64,000 nt of DNA, from the NCBI RefSeq assembly GCF_052180215.1, contig NZ_CP197471.1, forward strand, positions 3,506,001 through 3,570,000, given 5' to 3'. The position numbers were made by a program, and so were the translations under genes. The stretch comes from Pseudoneobacillus sp052180215 (GTDB taxonomy: Bacteria; Bacillota; Bacilli; Bacillales; Cytobacillaceae). Below the pieces are notes generated by a model. The model did no database searches. It saw nothing but the letters and a program-made list of their open reading frames with translations, and was not told the DNA's origin. Shown here piece by piece: positions 41,560 to 49,818 of this stretch (positions within the stretch are counted from its first letter, which is position 1; every line of letters starts with the position of its first letter).

Positions 41560-42465
41560 TTAAAAAGTATCTTCCATAAAGCTATCTTCGTCAAATGTCT
41601 TTCCATGCATTCCCTTATGATGCCCGTTTCTTTCCTTTTCTTTACCAAAGAAGAAATGATGCTGAATTTTGAAAGGGAATAAATCTAATTCCTTTATTTT
41701 ATCAGAATGGTCAAGTAAGATTTCATGGAAAATCTCCTCTGTACTCTTGTCTTTCGTGTCAATTCCTAGCTTTTTGGCTGCTTGTAAGATTTGTTTTTCT
41801 CTTACTTCTTGAGCCACATCACGGATATCCTTACCTTCTGTTGAAATACCTAATTCCTTTGCTTTCTTTGTGATTTGAGCTACTAGGACTTCTTTATGTA
41901 ATTCACGAAGTTCTTTGCCCTCTGTTGAAATACCTAGCTCTTTTGCTTCCTTCTTTAATTGCGCTTCTCCAACTTCTTGTGCCAAATCTCTAATATCTTT
42001 ACCTTCAGTAGAGATACCTAACTCTTTTGCTTTATTTTTAACCCTAGTTTCAAATATCTCCTGCTTTAAAGTTTCAGCATTTTTTCCATCTGTTGCGATT
42101 CCTAATTCTTTTGCCTTTTTCGTTAAATGAGCTAGAATGACTTCTTCTCGCAACGTGTCTATATCTTTACCCTTTGTTGAAATCCCAAGCTTTTCGGCAT
42201 GTTGTTTTAGATGGGCTTCACGAATTTCTTTTGCTAAAGTAGCATCATCTTTACCTTCCGTTTTAATTCCTAGTTTTTCAGCTTGTTTTTTTAAAAATTC
42301 ACTATCCGCAAAATGTCCTTGTTTAAACCCATGCTTTTGAAAAGTTTCCATCTTCATTTCTGATTTTACTTGGTCTTTATTTGCTGCAAATGCTGGAATC
42401 GACCCGACAACTCCTAAAGTCAGTGCACCTGCTACTACATACGCTAACGTCTTTTTCTTTAACAT
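41560..42465 (-). CDS. Secreted protein with seven DUF2680-type repeats
   Basis: 301-residue exported protein. Signal peptide MLKKKTLAYVVAGALTLG..PAFAA, then seven units of about 28 residues, each with the core KKAKELGISTEGKD followed by an acidic helix ending in (A/R)E(V/I)...L. The unit is that of the small YckD-type (DUF2680) proteins, which usually have one to three copies. Tail is His/Lys-rich. ATG 42465 is six bases from AGGAGG; the ATG at 42471 abuts it and is rejected. Lies beside PrsA-type and HtrA-type genes, suggesting a cell-envelope role. Function unknown. Confidence 0.82.
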   Translation of the reverse strand: MLKKKTLAYVVAGALTLGVVGSIPAFAANKDQVKSEMKMETFQKHGFKQGHFADSEFLKKQAEKLGIKTEGKDDATLAKEIREAHLKQHAEKLGISTKGKDIDTLREEVILAHLTKKAKELGIATDGKNAETLKQEIFETRVKNKAKELGISTEGKDIRDLAQEVGEAQLKKEAKELGISTEGKELRELHKEVLVAQITKKAKELGISTEGKDIRDVAQEVREKQILQAAKKLGIDTKDKSTEEIFHEILLDHSDKIKELDLFPFKIQHHFFFGKEKERNGHHKGMHGKTFDEDSFMEDTF

Positions 42466-42570
42466 GGTCATCCTCCTATTTAATATTTTTTCTTACACTT
42501 GTAGCTTATCCATCAAATATGAACAAATTATTTCCATATTGTTTCCTATGTTTTAAAAAAAAGGAAAAAT

Positions 42571-43449
42571 TTATTTATTTAATACATTTTCAATTTTATA
42601 TTCCTTCTTTTTTTCGTCTAACCAAGTAGTATATTCTGTTTGCATTTTTTCTTCTATCAACGCTTGTTTAATTTCCTCTTTATGATCTTCAAATTTTGCT
42701 TCTTTCGCTTCTTTTTTATCTAACACTTGGATGATATGATAGCCGAATTCCGTTTTTACTGGTTCACTAATTTCATCTTTCTTTAAAGAAAAGGCTATTT
42801 TTTCAAATTCAGGTACCATTTTTCCTTTTCCAAAATATCCTAAATCTCCACCACTATTGGCATTAGAGGTGTCAGTTGAATATTCCTTTGCCAATGCTGC
42901 AAAATCCTTACCAGCTTTGAGCTTGTCCGCCACTTCCTTTGCCGTCTTTTCATCCTTAACAAGAATATGTCTTGCTTTTACTTGTTCCTTTTGATCATAT
43001 TTATCTTTATTATCTGTAAAATAAGTCTTCATTTCATCATCGGTCACTTTAATTCTAGGTTCTAATAGTTTTTTTGTTAGTAAGTAATCTTCAAGGTCTT
43101 TTTTTAGGTCTTCAATTTTTGCTCCATTTTGTTTAAGGGCAGAGTTAAAGGCTTCTTCACCTCCATATGATTCTATTAAAGATTGAAGCTTAGCATCTTT
43201 TTCTTTTTCTGTTACCTTAACCTTTCCTTTTTCCGCTTCTAATTTCACTATTTTTTGCGAAATCATAGTATCAAGTGTATCCGTTCCATATTGTTCCACT
43301 AATCTTGTATATAATTCATCTTTGCTAATTTCTTCTTTTCCAACCTTTGCCACTACTTCATTTTTAGAAAATCCCTTACTAAAAATTACAACAAGGACAA
43401 TTAATACAACACCTAATATAGGCAGAATCATCTTATTTAATTTCTTCAT
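42571..43449 (-). CDS. prsA: Foldase PrsA-type peptidyl-prolyl isomerase
   Basis: 292-residue extracytoplasmic foldase. N-terminal membrane helix (about 8-27), SurA-like N domain, and a parvulin domain about residues 140-235 (VKARHILVKDEKTAKEVADKLKAG, LGYFGKGKMVPEF, VKTEFGYHIIQVLD). No Cys follows the signal segment, so it is not a lipoprotein as most Bacillus PrsA are, but appears to be anchored by the helix. ATG 43449 after GAGGAGGAAATGAG. Helps exported proteins fold; neighbours are an HtrA protease and CssRS. Confidence 0.88.
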   Translation of the reverse strand: MKKLNKMILPILGVVLIVLVVIFSKGFSKNEVVAKVGKEEISKDELYTRLVEQYGTDTLDTMISQKIVKLEAEKGKVKVTEKEKDAKLQSLIESYGGEEAFNSALKQNGAKIEDLKKDLEDYLLTKKLLEPRIKVTDDEMKTYFTDNKDKYDQKEQVKARHILVKDEKTAKEVADKLKAGKDFAALAKEYSTDTSNANSGGDLGYFGKGKMVPEFEKIAFSLKKDEISEPVKTEFGYHIIQVLDKKEAKEAKFEDHKEEIKQALIEEKMQTEYTTWLDEKKKEYKIENVLNK

Positions 43450-43503
43450 CTCATTTCCTCCTCTAAATACAACCATTTTTTTTTAAAATATATCTACAAA
43501 ACG

Positions 43504-43537
43504 AAAAAAAGGAAACCGTGTTGAGGCTTCCTTTTTT
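43504..43537 (-). terminator. Terminator after htrA-type gene
   Basis: GGAAG(C)CC-like stem AAAAGGAAGCC...GGTTTCCTTTT on the minus strand with a T run, 15 bp beyond the protease stop. Confidence 0.7.
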
Positions 43538-43552
43538 CAGGTTTTGCCTATA

Positions 43553-44830
43553 TTAATTCGTATTTTGATTACTTGTTAAATTCATTTGAACCGTCATTAG
43601 TTTTCCTTGACGATATAGCTTTAATGTTACTTGGTCGCCAACTTTTGAATGGGCGTATAAGTATTTTCGTATATCTCCTGATGCTTTCACTTCTTTATCA
43701 TTGATGGAGACAATGACGTCTTGTTTTAACAAACCAGCTTTATCTGCTGCTGAGTTAGGATCAATAAAGGTGATCATGGCTCCTTGTTTTACTTTTTCAG
43801 GAAGAGTTGGGACATACTCTTGAGGTACCTCTTCTAAACTTACTAAACTAACTCCCATATATGGACGTACCACTTTACCGTTTTCAATCATTTGGTTAAC
43901 GATTGGCACTAAATCATTACTTGGAATGGCAAATCCCAGTCCTTCTACTCCACTATTAGAGATTTTCATGCTGTTAATTCCAATGACTTGCCCTTGTGTG
44001 TTAATAAGAGCACCACCGCTATTTCCAGGATTTATTGCTGCATCTGTTTGGATAACATTTAATTCCCATTCACCAGCAGATGTAGAGACTGGGACACTTC
44101 GGTCAACCGCACTGACAATTCCTTGGGTCACGGTACGTGATAAATCTAAGCCCAGAGGGTTTCCAATCGCTAATACTTGGTCACCAGGACGTAGAACAGA
44201 GGAATCCCCAAAATCAAGAATCGTTTTCGCATATTTAGGATCTATTTTTAAAACAGCTAGGTCTGTTAATGCATCAGCACCAACTAACTTTGCTTTTGTT
44301 TTTTCACCATCGAAAAAGGAGATTTCAACTTCATTGGCTCCTTCAATAACGTGATTATTCGTCACAATATAGGCAGCATCATTCGTTTTCTTAAAAATAA
44401 CTCCTGAGCCCGAACCGGTTTGAACACTTTCAGAACTTCCTGAAAAGAAGTTATTTTGGTTTTGAATATTAACAATTCCAACAATGGCTTTTGAAGCATT
44501 TTCAACAATGTCTGCTATGGAACCATTAGTTGTTTTCATAGCTGTTTGAGTTGGAGTAATAGATGCGGTTGTACTTTGCACATTGTTTTGGACCGGTTTA
44601 CTTACTTCTGTTTGATACATTTTTTGAAAATAATCGGTATGTGGTGCAACCGTCAAAGTTAAAGCCGAGCCAACTACCCCTGCTGCAACGAGAGAAATAA
44701 ATCCTTTTATAGGTGAACGGCCCGTTTTTTTTACATTGACAGGCTCCTCATATCGACTGGGCTGAATTTCATTTTCAGGTGTTTGAAAGGATTGATGATT
44801 GGTTTGGAGTTCATTATTAAATTCACTCAT
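43553..44830 (-). CDS. htrB: HtrA/DegP-family serine protease (HtrB-like)
   Basis: 425-residue membrane-anchored quality-control protease. Cytoplasmic N-terminus, one TM helix (about residues 42-62), trypsin-like domain with His in VTNNHVIEG, Asp in LTDLAVLKI and Ser in NPGNSGGALIN, then a PDZ domain about 315-415. Triad complete. B. subtilis htrB (yvtA) is likewise next to cssRS, and htrA/htrB are induced by CssRS under secretion stress. RBS GAGGAGGAAATAG. Confidence 0.92.
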   Translation of the reverse strand: MSEFNNELQTNHQSFQTPENEIQPSRYEEPVNVKKTGRSPIKGFISLVAAGVVGSALTLTVAPHTDYFQKMYQTEVSKPVQNNVQSTTASITPTQTAMKTTNGSIADIVENASKAIVGIVNIQNQNNFFSGSSESVQTGSGSGVIFKKTNDAAYIVTNNHVIEGANEVEISFFDGEKTKAKLVGADALTDLAVLKIDPKYAKTILDFGDSSVLRPGDQVLAIGNPLGLDLSRTVTQGIVSAVDRSVPVSTSAGEWELNVIQTDAAINPGNSGGALINTQGQVIGINSMKISNSGVEGLGFAIPSNDLVPIVNQMIENGKVVRPYMGVSLVSLEEVPQEYVPTLPEKVKQGAMITFIDPNSAADKAGLLKQDVIVSINDKEVKASGDIRKYLYAHSKVGDQVTLKLYRQGKLMTVQMNLTSNQNTN

Positions 44831-44978
44831 AACTATTTCCTCCTCTACATTAAGGAATGATTTGATTGATTAAGATATTTTTATATTAGCCAGAAAATAT
44901 GACCAAACTATGAACAAACGGTTAAGAGACTTGGAAAAATTAGATAAAAATTATGAAAATGAATATGATTTTCCCAAC

Positions 44979-45005
44979 AAAAAAGACGCCTTCTGGCGAC
45001 TTTTT
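44979..45005 (-). terminator. Terminator after cssS
   Basis: AAAAAG(A)CGCC-TTCT-GGCG(A)CTTTTT stem with one mismatch, overlapping the cssS stop codon. Confidence 0.75.
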
Positions 45006-46413
45006 AAAGTGGTATTTTTATTGTGAATTTTGTTCCTTTATTAGGTTCACTTGTCACTTCTATTTCTCCATGATGAAGATGAACAAGTTGTTTGACGATA
45101 GAAAGACCGAGACCGAATTCCCCATACGGTGTAGAGGTTCTAGAAATATCCGCTTTGTAGAAACGACGCCATATTTTTTCTATTTGTTCTGGATCCATTC
45201 CAATCCCGGTATCTTCAATTTCGATAATTGTTTCATTTTTCCCCTGTTTTCCTCTTAACCATATTGCCCCGCTCTCAGTAAACTGAATACTGTTGGTCGT
45301 GATATTAATCATAATTTGAACAAGACGATCATAATCAGCATGTACCATGACATCCTTATCGACATCAATAATCAACTCAATATTTTTTTCTTCTGCTAAA
45401 ATATCTAGCTGTTCTTTTATGATTTCTAATACTTCGTATAATTCAATATGCTCTTTAATCAGCTTTACTTGATTGGATCTAATTTTTTCATAGTCTAGAT
45501 TTTCGTTTACAAGACGGATTAACCGTTTCGTTTCTTTACTTACTAAATTAATCCCTTTTTCTTTTTCTTCTTCGGCAATCATGTTGTTTCTAAAACCTTC
45601 GATAACGCCACTGATCGTAGTTAATGGAGTACGAAGCTCATGTGAGACATCTGCCATAAATTGCCGTCTTCGATTTTCTAGACTCTCAATTTCTTCATTG
45701 GAAGCATTAAGTTTTTCAACCATCTTGTTAAAATCCTGGGCCAACTCCCCTATTTCATCAAAATTAGAGGAATTAATGTTCACCGTATAATCTCCAGCTG
45801 AAACTAAGGAGGTTGCCTCTTGAATTCTCTTAATACGATTCACATGGATTCTTGAAAGTACCCAGCTTAATAAAAATGAAACTCCAAATGCAATTAAAAC
45901 GGTGTACCATAAAAATTGATTGATTTGGGAAATCATTTCACGCGATCCACTTATCGGTGAGGTGAGCAGAATCCCTCCAACTAGAATGTCATCAACTAAG
46001 TATGGCAGCGCAACAAGTGATACATCTTGATCAAATCTCTTTAAATCTTGTTTGACAATAACAGTTTTGCCTTTGGTAATTTTATCCCATTCCGCTTCCG
46101 TTATTTTGAACCGCGGCCCTAGCTGTTCCCTTGGAAAAAGTATCATCCCATTTTCATCAAAAATACTCAAATGGATATTTCTTCCTACTAAAACATTATG
46201 GTACTGTAATAAAACATCCTCTTGATCCATTCTAGGATCTTGAAAGTCTTTTAATAAATTTTGACCATAGGAGACTAATTCTTCAACTTTATTTTGATAC
46301 ACCAGATTCTCCACATAATGAGCAAACAATAAGCTTAATATTAAAAAAGCCACAACAATGATACTGATATGGCTCAAAAATTGTTGATAGATATACTTAA
46401 TCTTAATTTTCAT
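45004..46413 (-). CDS. cssS: Sensor histidine kinase CssS-like
   Basis: 469-residue kinase. TM helices about 10-31 and 163-185 frame an extracellular sensor; HAMP about 186-240; HisKA with the phospho-His in FMADVSHELRTPLTTISG; HATPase with NITTNSIQF, EIEDTGIGMD and GLGLSIVKQLV. Overlaps the response regulator gene by about 11 bp. Order RR-HK next to an htrA-type protease matches cssRS-htrB, the secretion-stress system that detects misfolded exported proteins. Confidence 0.9.
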   Translation of the reverse strand: MKIKIKYIYQQFLSHISIIVVAFLILSLLFAHYVENLVYQNKVEELVSYGQNLLKDFQDPRMDQEDVLLQYHNVLVGRNIHLSIFDENGMILFPREQLGPRFKITEAEWDKITKGKTVIVKQDLKRFDQDVSLVALPYLVDDILVGGILLTSPISGSREMISQINQFLWYTVLIAFGVSFLLSWVLSRIHVNRIKRIQEATSLVSAGDYTVNINSSNFDEIGELAQDFNKMVEKLNASNEEIESLENRRRQFMADVSHELRTPLTTISGVIEGFRNNMIAEEEKEKGINLVSKETKRLIRLVNENLDYEKIRSNQVKLIKEHIELYEVLEIIKEQLDILAEEKNIELIIDVDKDVMVHADYDRLVQIMINITTNSIQFTESGAIWLRGKQGKNETIIEIEDTGIGMDPEQIEKIWRRFYKADISRTSTPYGEFGLGLSIVKQLVHLHHGEIEVTSEPNKGTKFTIKIPL

Positions 46414-47119
46414 TCGTCTCTACCAGGGATTCATCAAACTTATAGCCTACTCCCCACACTGTATGAAAAAAAGGCTGCTCGGCTGTACCAATCTTTTTTC
46501 GAAGTCTTTTAATATGAACATCCACCGTGCGCTCATCACCGTAAAACTGATAGCCCCAAACCCTTTCTAACAGTTGCTCTCTTGAAAACACTTGGCGGGG
46601 ATGTTGGACAAAATAAGATAATAGGTCAAATTCCTTTGGTGTAAGATTTTGAATCGATTGGTTATGAATTAACACCTCACGTGTTTCCCTATTAATCTTA
46701 ATATGCTTTGATTCCAATGAATGACCATCTTCTTTTTCATTATTTGTCTTGTTATATCTCCTAGCTACTGCCTTAATTCGGGCCATCAAAGCAAGCGGGC
46801 TAAACGGTTTGGTTACATAATCATCCGCTCCCATTTCAAGTCCCAACACTTGATCAGATTCACTGTCTTTTGCCGTTAACATGATGATGGGTATGGAACT
46901 ATTTTCTTGTCTTATTTTTCGGCATAAAGTCACGCCATCCATACCTGGTAGCATCCAATCTATAATAAGGAGATCCCAGTCACTACTTTTATAACGATTG
47001 TATCCTTCCAAACCATTATTCACAAATTCACCTGTGATGCCTTCTTTGGAAAAAAACATTTCGACCATCTCGCATACACTTTTGTTATCCTCTATCATTA
47101 AAATTCTCATTTTTTTCAC
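46403..47119 (-). CDS. cssR: Response regulator CssR-like (OmpR family)
   Basis: 238-residue OmpR/PhoB-type regulator: receiver with MIEDN, phospho-Asp in LLIIDWMLPGMDG and KPFSPLAL, then a winged-helix C-terminus (NLTPKEFDLLSYFVQHPRQVFSREQLLERVWGY, RTVDVHIKRLRKKI). Partner of the kinase with which it overlaps. Expected to activate the neighbouring protease gene. The intergenic 47120-47347 region has no obvious operator that I can name. Confidence 0.92.
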   Translation of the reverse strand: MKKMRILMIEDNKSVCEMVEMFFSKEGITGEFVNNGLEGYNRYKSSDWDLLIIDWMLPGMDGVTLCRKIRQENSSIPIIMLTAKDSESDQVLGLEMGADDYVTKPFSPLALMARIKAVARRYNKTNNEKEDGHSLESKHIKINRETREVLIHNQSIQNLTPKEFDLLSYFVQHPRQVFSREQLLERVWGYQFYGDERTVDVHIKRLRKKIGTAEQPFFHTVWGVGYKFDESLVETNEN

Positions 47120-47347
47120 CTCATCAAAGCGGTTCTTTCTTTAAATTTAAAAACGATTCTCCAATATTATCAACACTTTTTCATATATTTCTTGATTTCT
47201 TAATCCTTTGGTCATAGATTTTTCATATATACCGTCTATTTTCTCCAAGTTACATCTCACATAAAAATGCTAATCTCATGAAAGTAATCCAACCTATGCT
47301 AAAATGATACTATACTTTTCATTACATTTCTTTTTACGGAGGAAAAG

Positions 47348-48529
47348 ATGAGAAAAATATCTTTTTCAGCATTGTTAGAAATTTTGCTTGTTTCTACAAA
47401 GCTCGGACTTACCTCATTTGGCGGTCCGGTTGCTCATTTAGGCTACTTCCATGAGGAGTATGTTCGAAGACGAAAGTGGCTGGACGAGCGAAGCTATGCA
47501 GACCTAGTCGCCTTATGTCAGTTTTTGCCCGGTCCTGCGAGCAGTCAGGTAGGTATTGGAATTGGGGCCATGCGCGGCGGAGTCTTAGGCGGTATTCTAG
47601 CGTTTATCGGTTTTACCTTTCCTTCTGTATTGGCTCTTATTTTATTCGCCACCTTATTACAAAGCATTGACCTGGTAAACGCAGGCTGGGTTCATGGATT
47701 AAAGATTGTTGCCGTAGTAGTTGTGGCACATGCTATTTTAGGAATGTCACAAAAATTGACTCCTGATCTTCCTAAAAAAGCAATTGCTTTATTTGCTTTA
47801 GTGGTGACGCTGCTTTGGCAAACTGCTTTTACACAAGTGGCAATTATTCTTGCAGCTGCCATCCTAGGATATCTCTATTTTCGCAACCAAGAAAAGGAGG
47901 AAGCAGCCAGTCAGCCGATTCCTATCTCAAAGGCTTTCGCTTTAGTCTGCCTTGTCCTATTTTTTGGACTTCTCATTTTTTTACCAATTATAGTCAAAGC
48001 AACTTCTCTTGAGTGGCTTTCTCTTTTTGACCGTTTTTATCGATCTGGTGCACTTGTATTTGGTGGAGGACATGTCGTTCTACCATTATTAGAAAGAGAA
48101 TTTGTTCCAGAAGGCTGGTTAAGCAATGAAGTATTTTTAGCTGGCTATGGCGCGGCGCAGGCCGTTCCAGGTCCTCTTTTTACCTTTGCAGCTTATATTG
48201 GTGCTGTGATCAATGGGTGGAAAGGTGGATTAATGGCCACCATAGCTATTTTTCTGCCGGCATTTTTATTAATTTTTGGAACTTTACCTTATTGGAATAT
48301 ATTAAGAAAAAATCCTCAAATTAACGGTGCCCTTGTTGGGGTCAATGCAGCAGTAGTAGGAATACTCATTGCCGCATTCTATCAGCCTATCTGGACCAGT
48401 TCCATTTTTACCTCAATCGATTTTGCACTGGCTGCGATACTTTTTACCATGCTTGTATTTTGGAAATTACCTCCATGGGTGATTGTTTTAACTGGTGCTT
48501 TAGGCGGTTATATCATTTCTTTCATATAG
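47348..48529 (+). CDS. chrA: Chromate transporter ChrA
   Basis: 393-residue CHR-family efflux permease made of two homologous halves (bidomain form). First half: KLGLTSFGGPVAHLGYFHEE, LCQFLPGPASSQVGIGIG; second half: YRSGALVFGGGHVVLPLLEREFV, YGAAQAVPGPLFTFAAYIGA. Exports chromate (sulfate analogue). RBS GGAGGAAAAG before ATG. Its stop TAG overlaps the first base of dispersed repeat copy C. Confidence 0.93.
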   Translation: MRKISFSALLEILLVSTKLGLTSFGGPVAHLGYFHEEYVRRRKWLDERSYADLVALCQFLPGPASSQVGIGIGAMRGGVLGGILAFIGFTFPSVLALILFATLLQSIDLVNAGWVHGLKIVAVVVVAHAILGMSQKLTPDLPKKAIALFALVVTLLWQTAFTQVAIILAAAILGYLYFRNQEKEEAASQPIPISKAFALVCLVLFFGLLIFLPIIVKATSLEWLSLFDRFYRSGALVFGGGHVVLPLLEREFVPEGWLSNEVFLAGYGAAQAVPGPLFTFAAYIGAVINGWKGGLMATIAIFLPAFLLIFGTLPYWNILRKNPQINGALVGVNAAVVGILIAAFYQPIWTSSIFTSIDFALAAILFTMLVFWKLPPWVIVLTGALGGYIISFI

Positions 48530-48669
48530 GCTCTTTTCTGAAACTTTGTTGCTTTTTGGAACTAATAAATAGGCATTTACCATATAGGGTGTTAAACTCA
48601 TATGAAACTTAAGAAAAGAGCTGAGCACTTATTAAGAGAGACTGTAAACCATAATCTATACGAAAACAG
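48529..48669 (+). repeat. Dispersed structured repeat, copy C
   Basis: About 141 bp matching copies A and B at both ends (GGCTCTTTTCTGAAACTTTG; TCTATACGAAAACAG) and in ATATAGGGTGTTAAACTCAT and AAGAAAAGAGCTGAGCACTT. It lacks the GTAAAAATCC/GGATTTTTAC hairpin, having only TGTAAACCATAA there. Begins on the last base of the chrA stop codon. Confidence 0.85.
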
Positions 48670-48686
48670 CTTTCATATAAGAAGTC

Positions 48687-48716
48687 AAAAGAGGGTGAAA
48701 GACTTCACCCTCTTTT
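48687..48716. terminator. Bidirectional terminator
   Basis: Perfect 13-bp AAAAGAGGGTGAA/TTCACCCTCTTTT stem, between chrA and the convergent small gene. Confidence 0.9.
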
Positions 48717-48725
48717 CTAACATTA

Positions 48726-49004
48726 TTATTCTCTGTGCATCCCATCTCTGTTTTCAGAAAGTACCTCACTGGATGAAGAGGATGATGAAGATGATTCATC
48801 TTCCATATGGCGTGGTCTTCCCCACATGAATTCCCATGGATCTCTTCTCGGTCCTCTATGGTCCGGTCCTCTATGGTCCCGGTCCCGGTCTCGGTCCCGC
48901 CCATGGTCTCGACCTTCATTGATAATTTCAACCTCTTTTGCATGTATAACTAACTTATCTACATGAATAACTCTCTCGTTTCCACTTCTTTTTTCCTGTG
49001 ACAT
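48726..49004 (-). CDS. Low-complexity Arg-Asp/Ser-rich protein, 92 aa
   Basis: 92-residue protein. Ordered N-terminus VIHVDKLVIHAKEVEIINEG, then an RD/H-rich tract (GRDHGRDRDRDRDHRG, DHRGPRRDP), WEFMWGRPRH, and a run of nine Ser before SEVLSENRD. ATG 49004 follows GAGGAGGTGTTTGA. An alternative frame inside it lacks an RBS. Resembles small Bacillus hypothetical or spore-surface proteins, but no family is recognised. Confidence 0.7.
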   Translation of the reverse strand: MSQEKRSGNERVIHVDKLVIHAKEVEIINEGRDHGRDRDRDRDHRGPDHRGPRRDPWEFMWGRPRHMEDESSSSSSSSSEVLSENRDGMHRE

Positions 49005-49144
49005 TCAAACACCTCCTCTTTCTTCTATATCTTTATTCAGAACAAAGTCATTAGGTTTGGGCTTTATTTTTTTAGGCAAGATATTTTTTATTATAGGTAT
49101 TCCGATTATTTTACTAAGAAAAAACTTTTTCATCTATTTTTATG

Positions 49145-49174
49145 TTGACAATATGCTTGGTAACATCATATAAT
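49145..49174 (+). promoter_or_regulatory. Sigma-A promoter of yceI-family gene
   Basis: TTGACA (49145-49150), 18-bp spacer, TATAAT (49169-49174); both hexamers are perfect. Confidence 0.8.
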
Positions 49175-49190
49175 TTATTTCAGATTCATA

Positions 49191-49208
49191 TATCTTGAAT
49201 TTGAGATA
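49191..49208 (+). promoter_or_regulatory. MhqR-type operator downstream of the -10
   Basis: TATCTTGAATTTGAGATA, a near palindrome close to the MhqR consensus tATCTcgAAtTCgAGATa, near the start of transcription, so binding would block initiation. Confidence 0.6.
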
Positions 49209-49240
49209 AATAATATCAAACTATTTTGGAGGAATATAAA

Positions 49241-49771
49241 ATGACAAAAACAACTTGGGCTTTAGATACCGCTCATAGCAGTGTAGATTTTTCTGTAAGA
49301 CATATGATGATTGCAAAGGTAAAGGGCTCTTTTAATAGCTTCAGTGCTACTATTGAAGCAGATCCAACAGACTTAACAACTGCTACTATTGAATTTACAG
49401 TTGACCTAGCAAGCGTTGATACACGTAACGAAGATCGTGATAACCATTTACGTTCAGCAGATTTCTTTGATGTTGAAAATCATCCAAACATGACTTTCAA
49501 AGCTACAAATATCGTAAAAACGGGTGAAGGTGAATACGATGTTACTGGAGATTTAACACTTAATGGAGTTACACGTCCTGAAACTTTTGCTGTAACTTAT
49601 GAAGGAACAGGAAAAGATCCTTGGGGTAATGAAAAGGTTGGATTCAATGCAGAAGGCAAAATCAAAAGAAGTGAATACGGCTTAACATGGAATGCAGCGC
49701 TTGAAACAGGTGGAGTTCTTGTTGGAGACGAAATTAAAATTTCTTTAGAAATTCAGGCTGCAAGAGCATAA
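49241..49771 (+). CDS. YceI family lipid-binding-type protein
   Basis: 176-residue YceI-family protein: WALDTAHSSVDFSVRHMMIAKVKGSF at the start, DNHLRSADFFDVENHPNMTFKA in the middle, DLTLNGVTRPETF and GLTWNAALETGGVLVGDEIKI at the end; an eight-strand lipocalin-like barrel that binds polyisoprenoid or quinone-like lipids. No signal peptide, so cytoplasmic. ATG 49241 follows TGGAGGAATATAAA. Strong promoter and an MhqR-like site suggest induction by quinones. Confidence 0.92.
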   Translation: MTKTTWALDTAHSSVDFSVRHMMIAKVKGSFNSFSATIEADPTDLTTATIEFTVDLASVDTRNEDRDNHLRSADFFDVENHPNMTFKATNIVKTGEGEYDVTGDLTLNGVTRPETFAVTYEGTGKDPWGNEKVGFNAEGKIKRSEYGLTWNAALETGGVLVGDEIKISLEIQAARA

Positions 49772-49790
49772 TTTTGTATAAAGTTAAAGA

Positions 49791-49818
49791 AAGAGCCCTC
49801 TTAAAAGGGCTCTTTTTC
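49791..49818. terminator. Bidirectional terminator
   Basis: AAGAGCCC/GGGCTCTT stem, 8-nt loop and T run, after the YceI gene and convergent with 49819. Confidence 0.85.

Noticed and set aside
41915..42340. Plus-strand frames with repeated SLPSVEIP-type peptides
   Set aside because: Antisense of the DUF2680-type tandem repeats; regular only because the real gene is repetitive.
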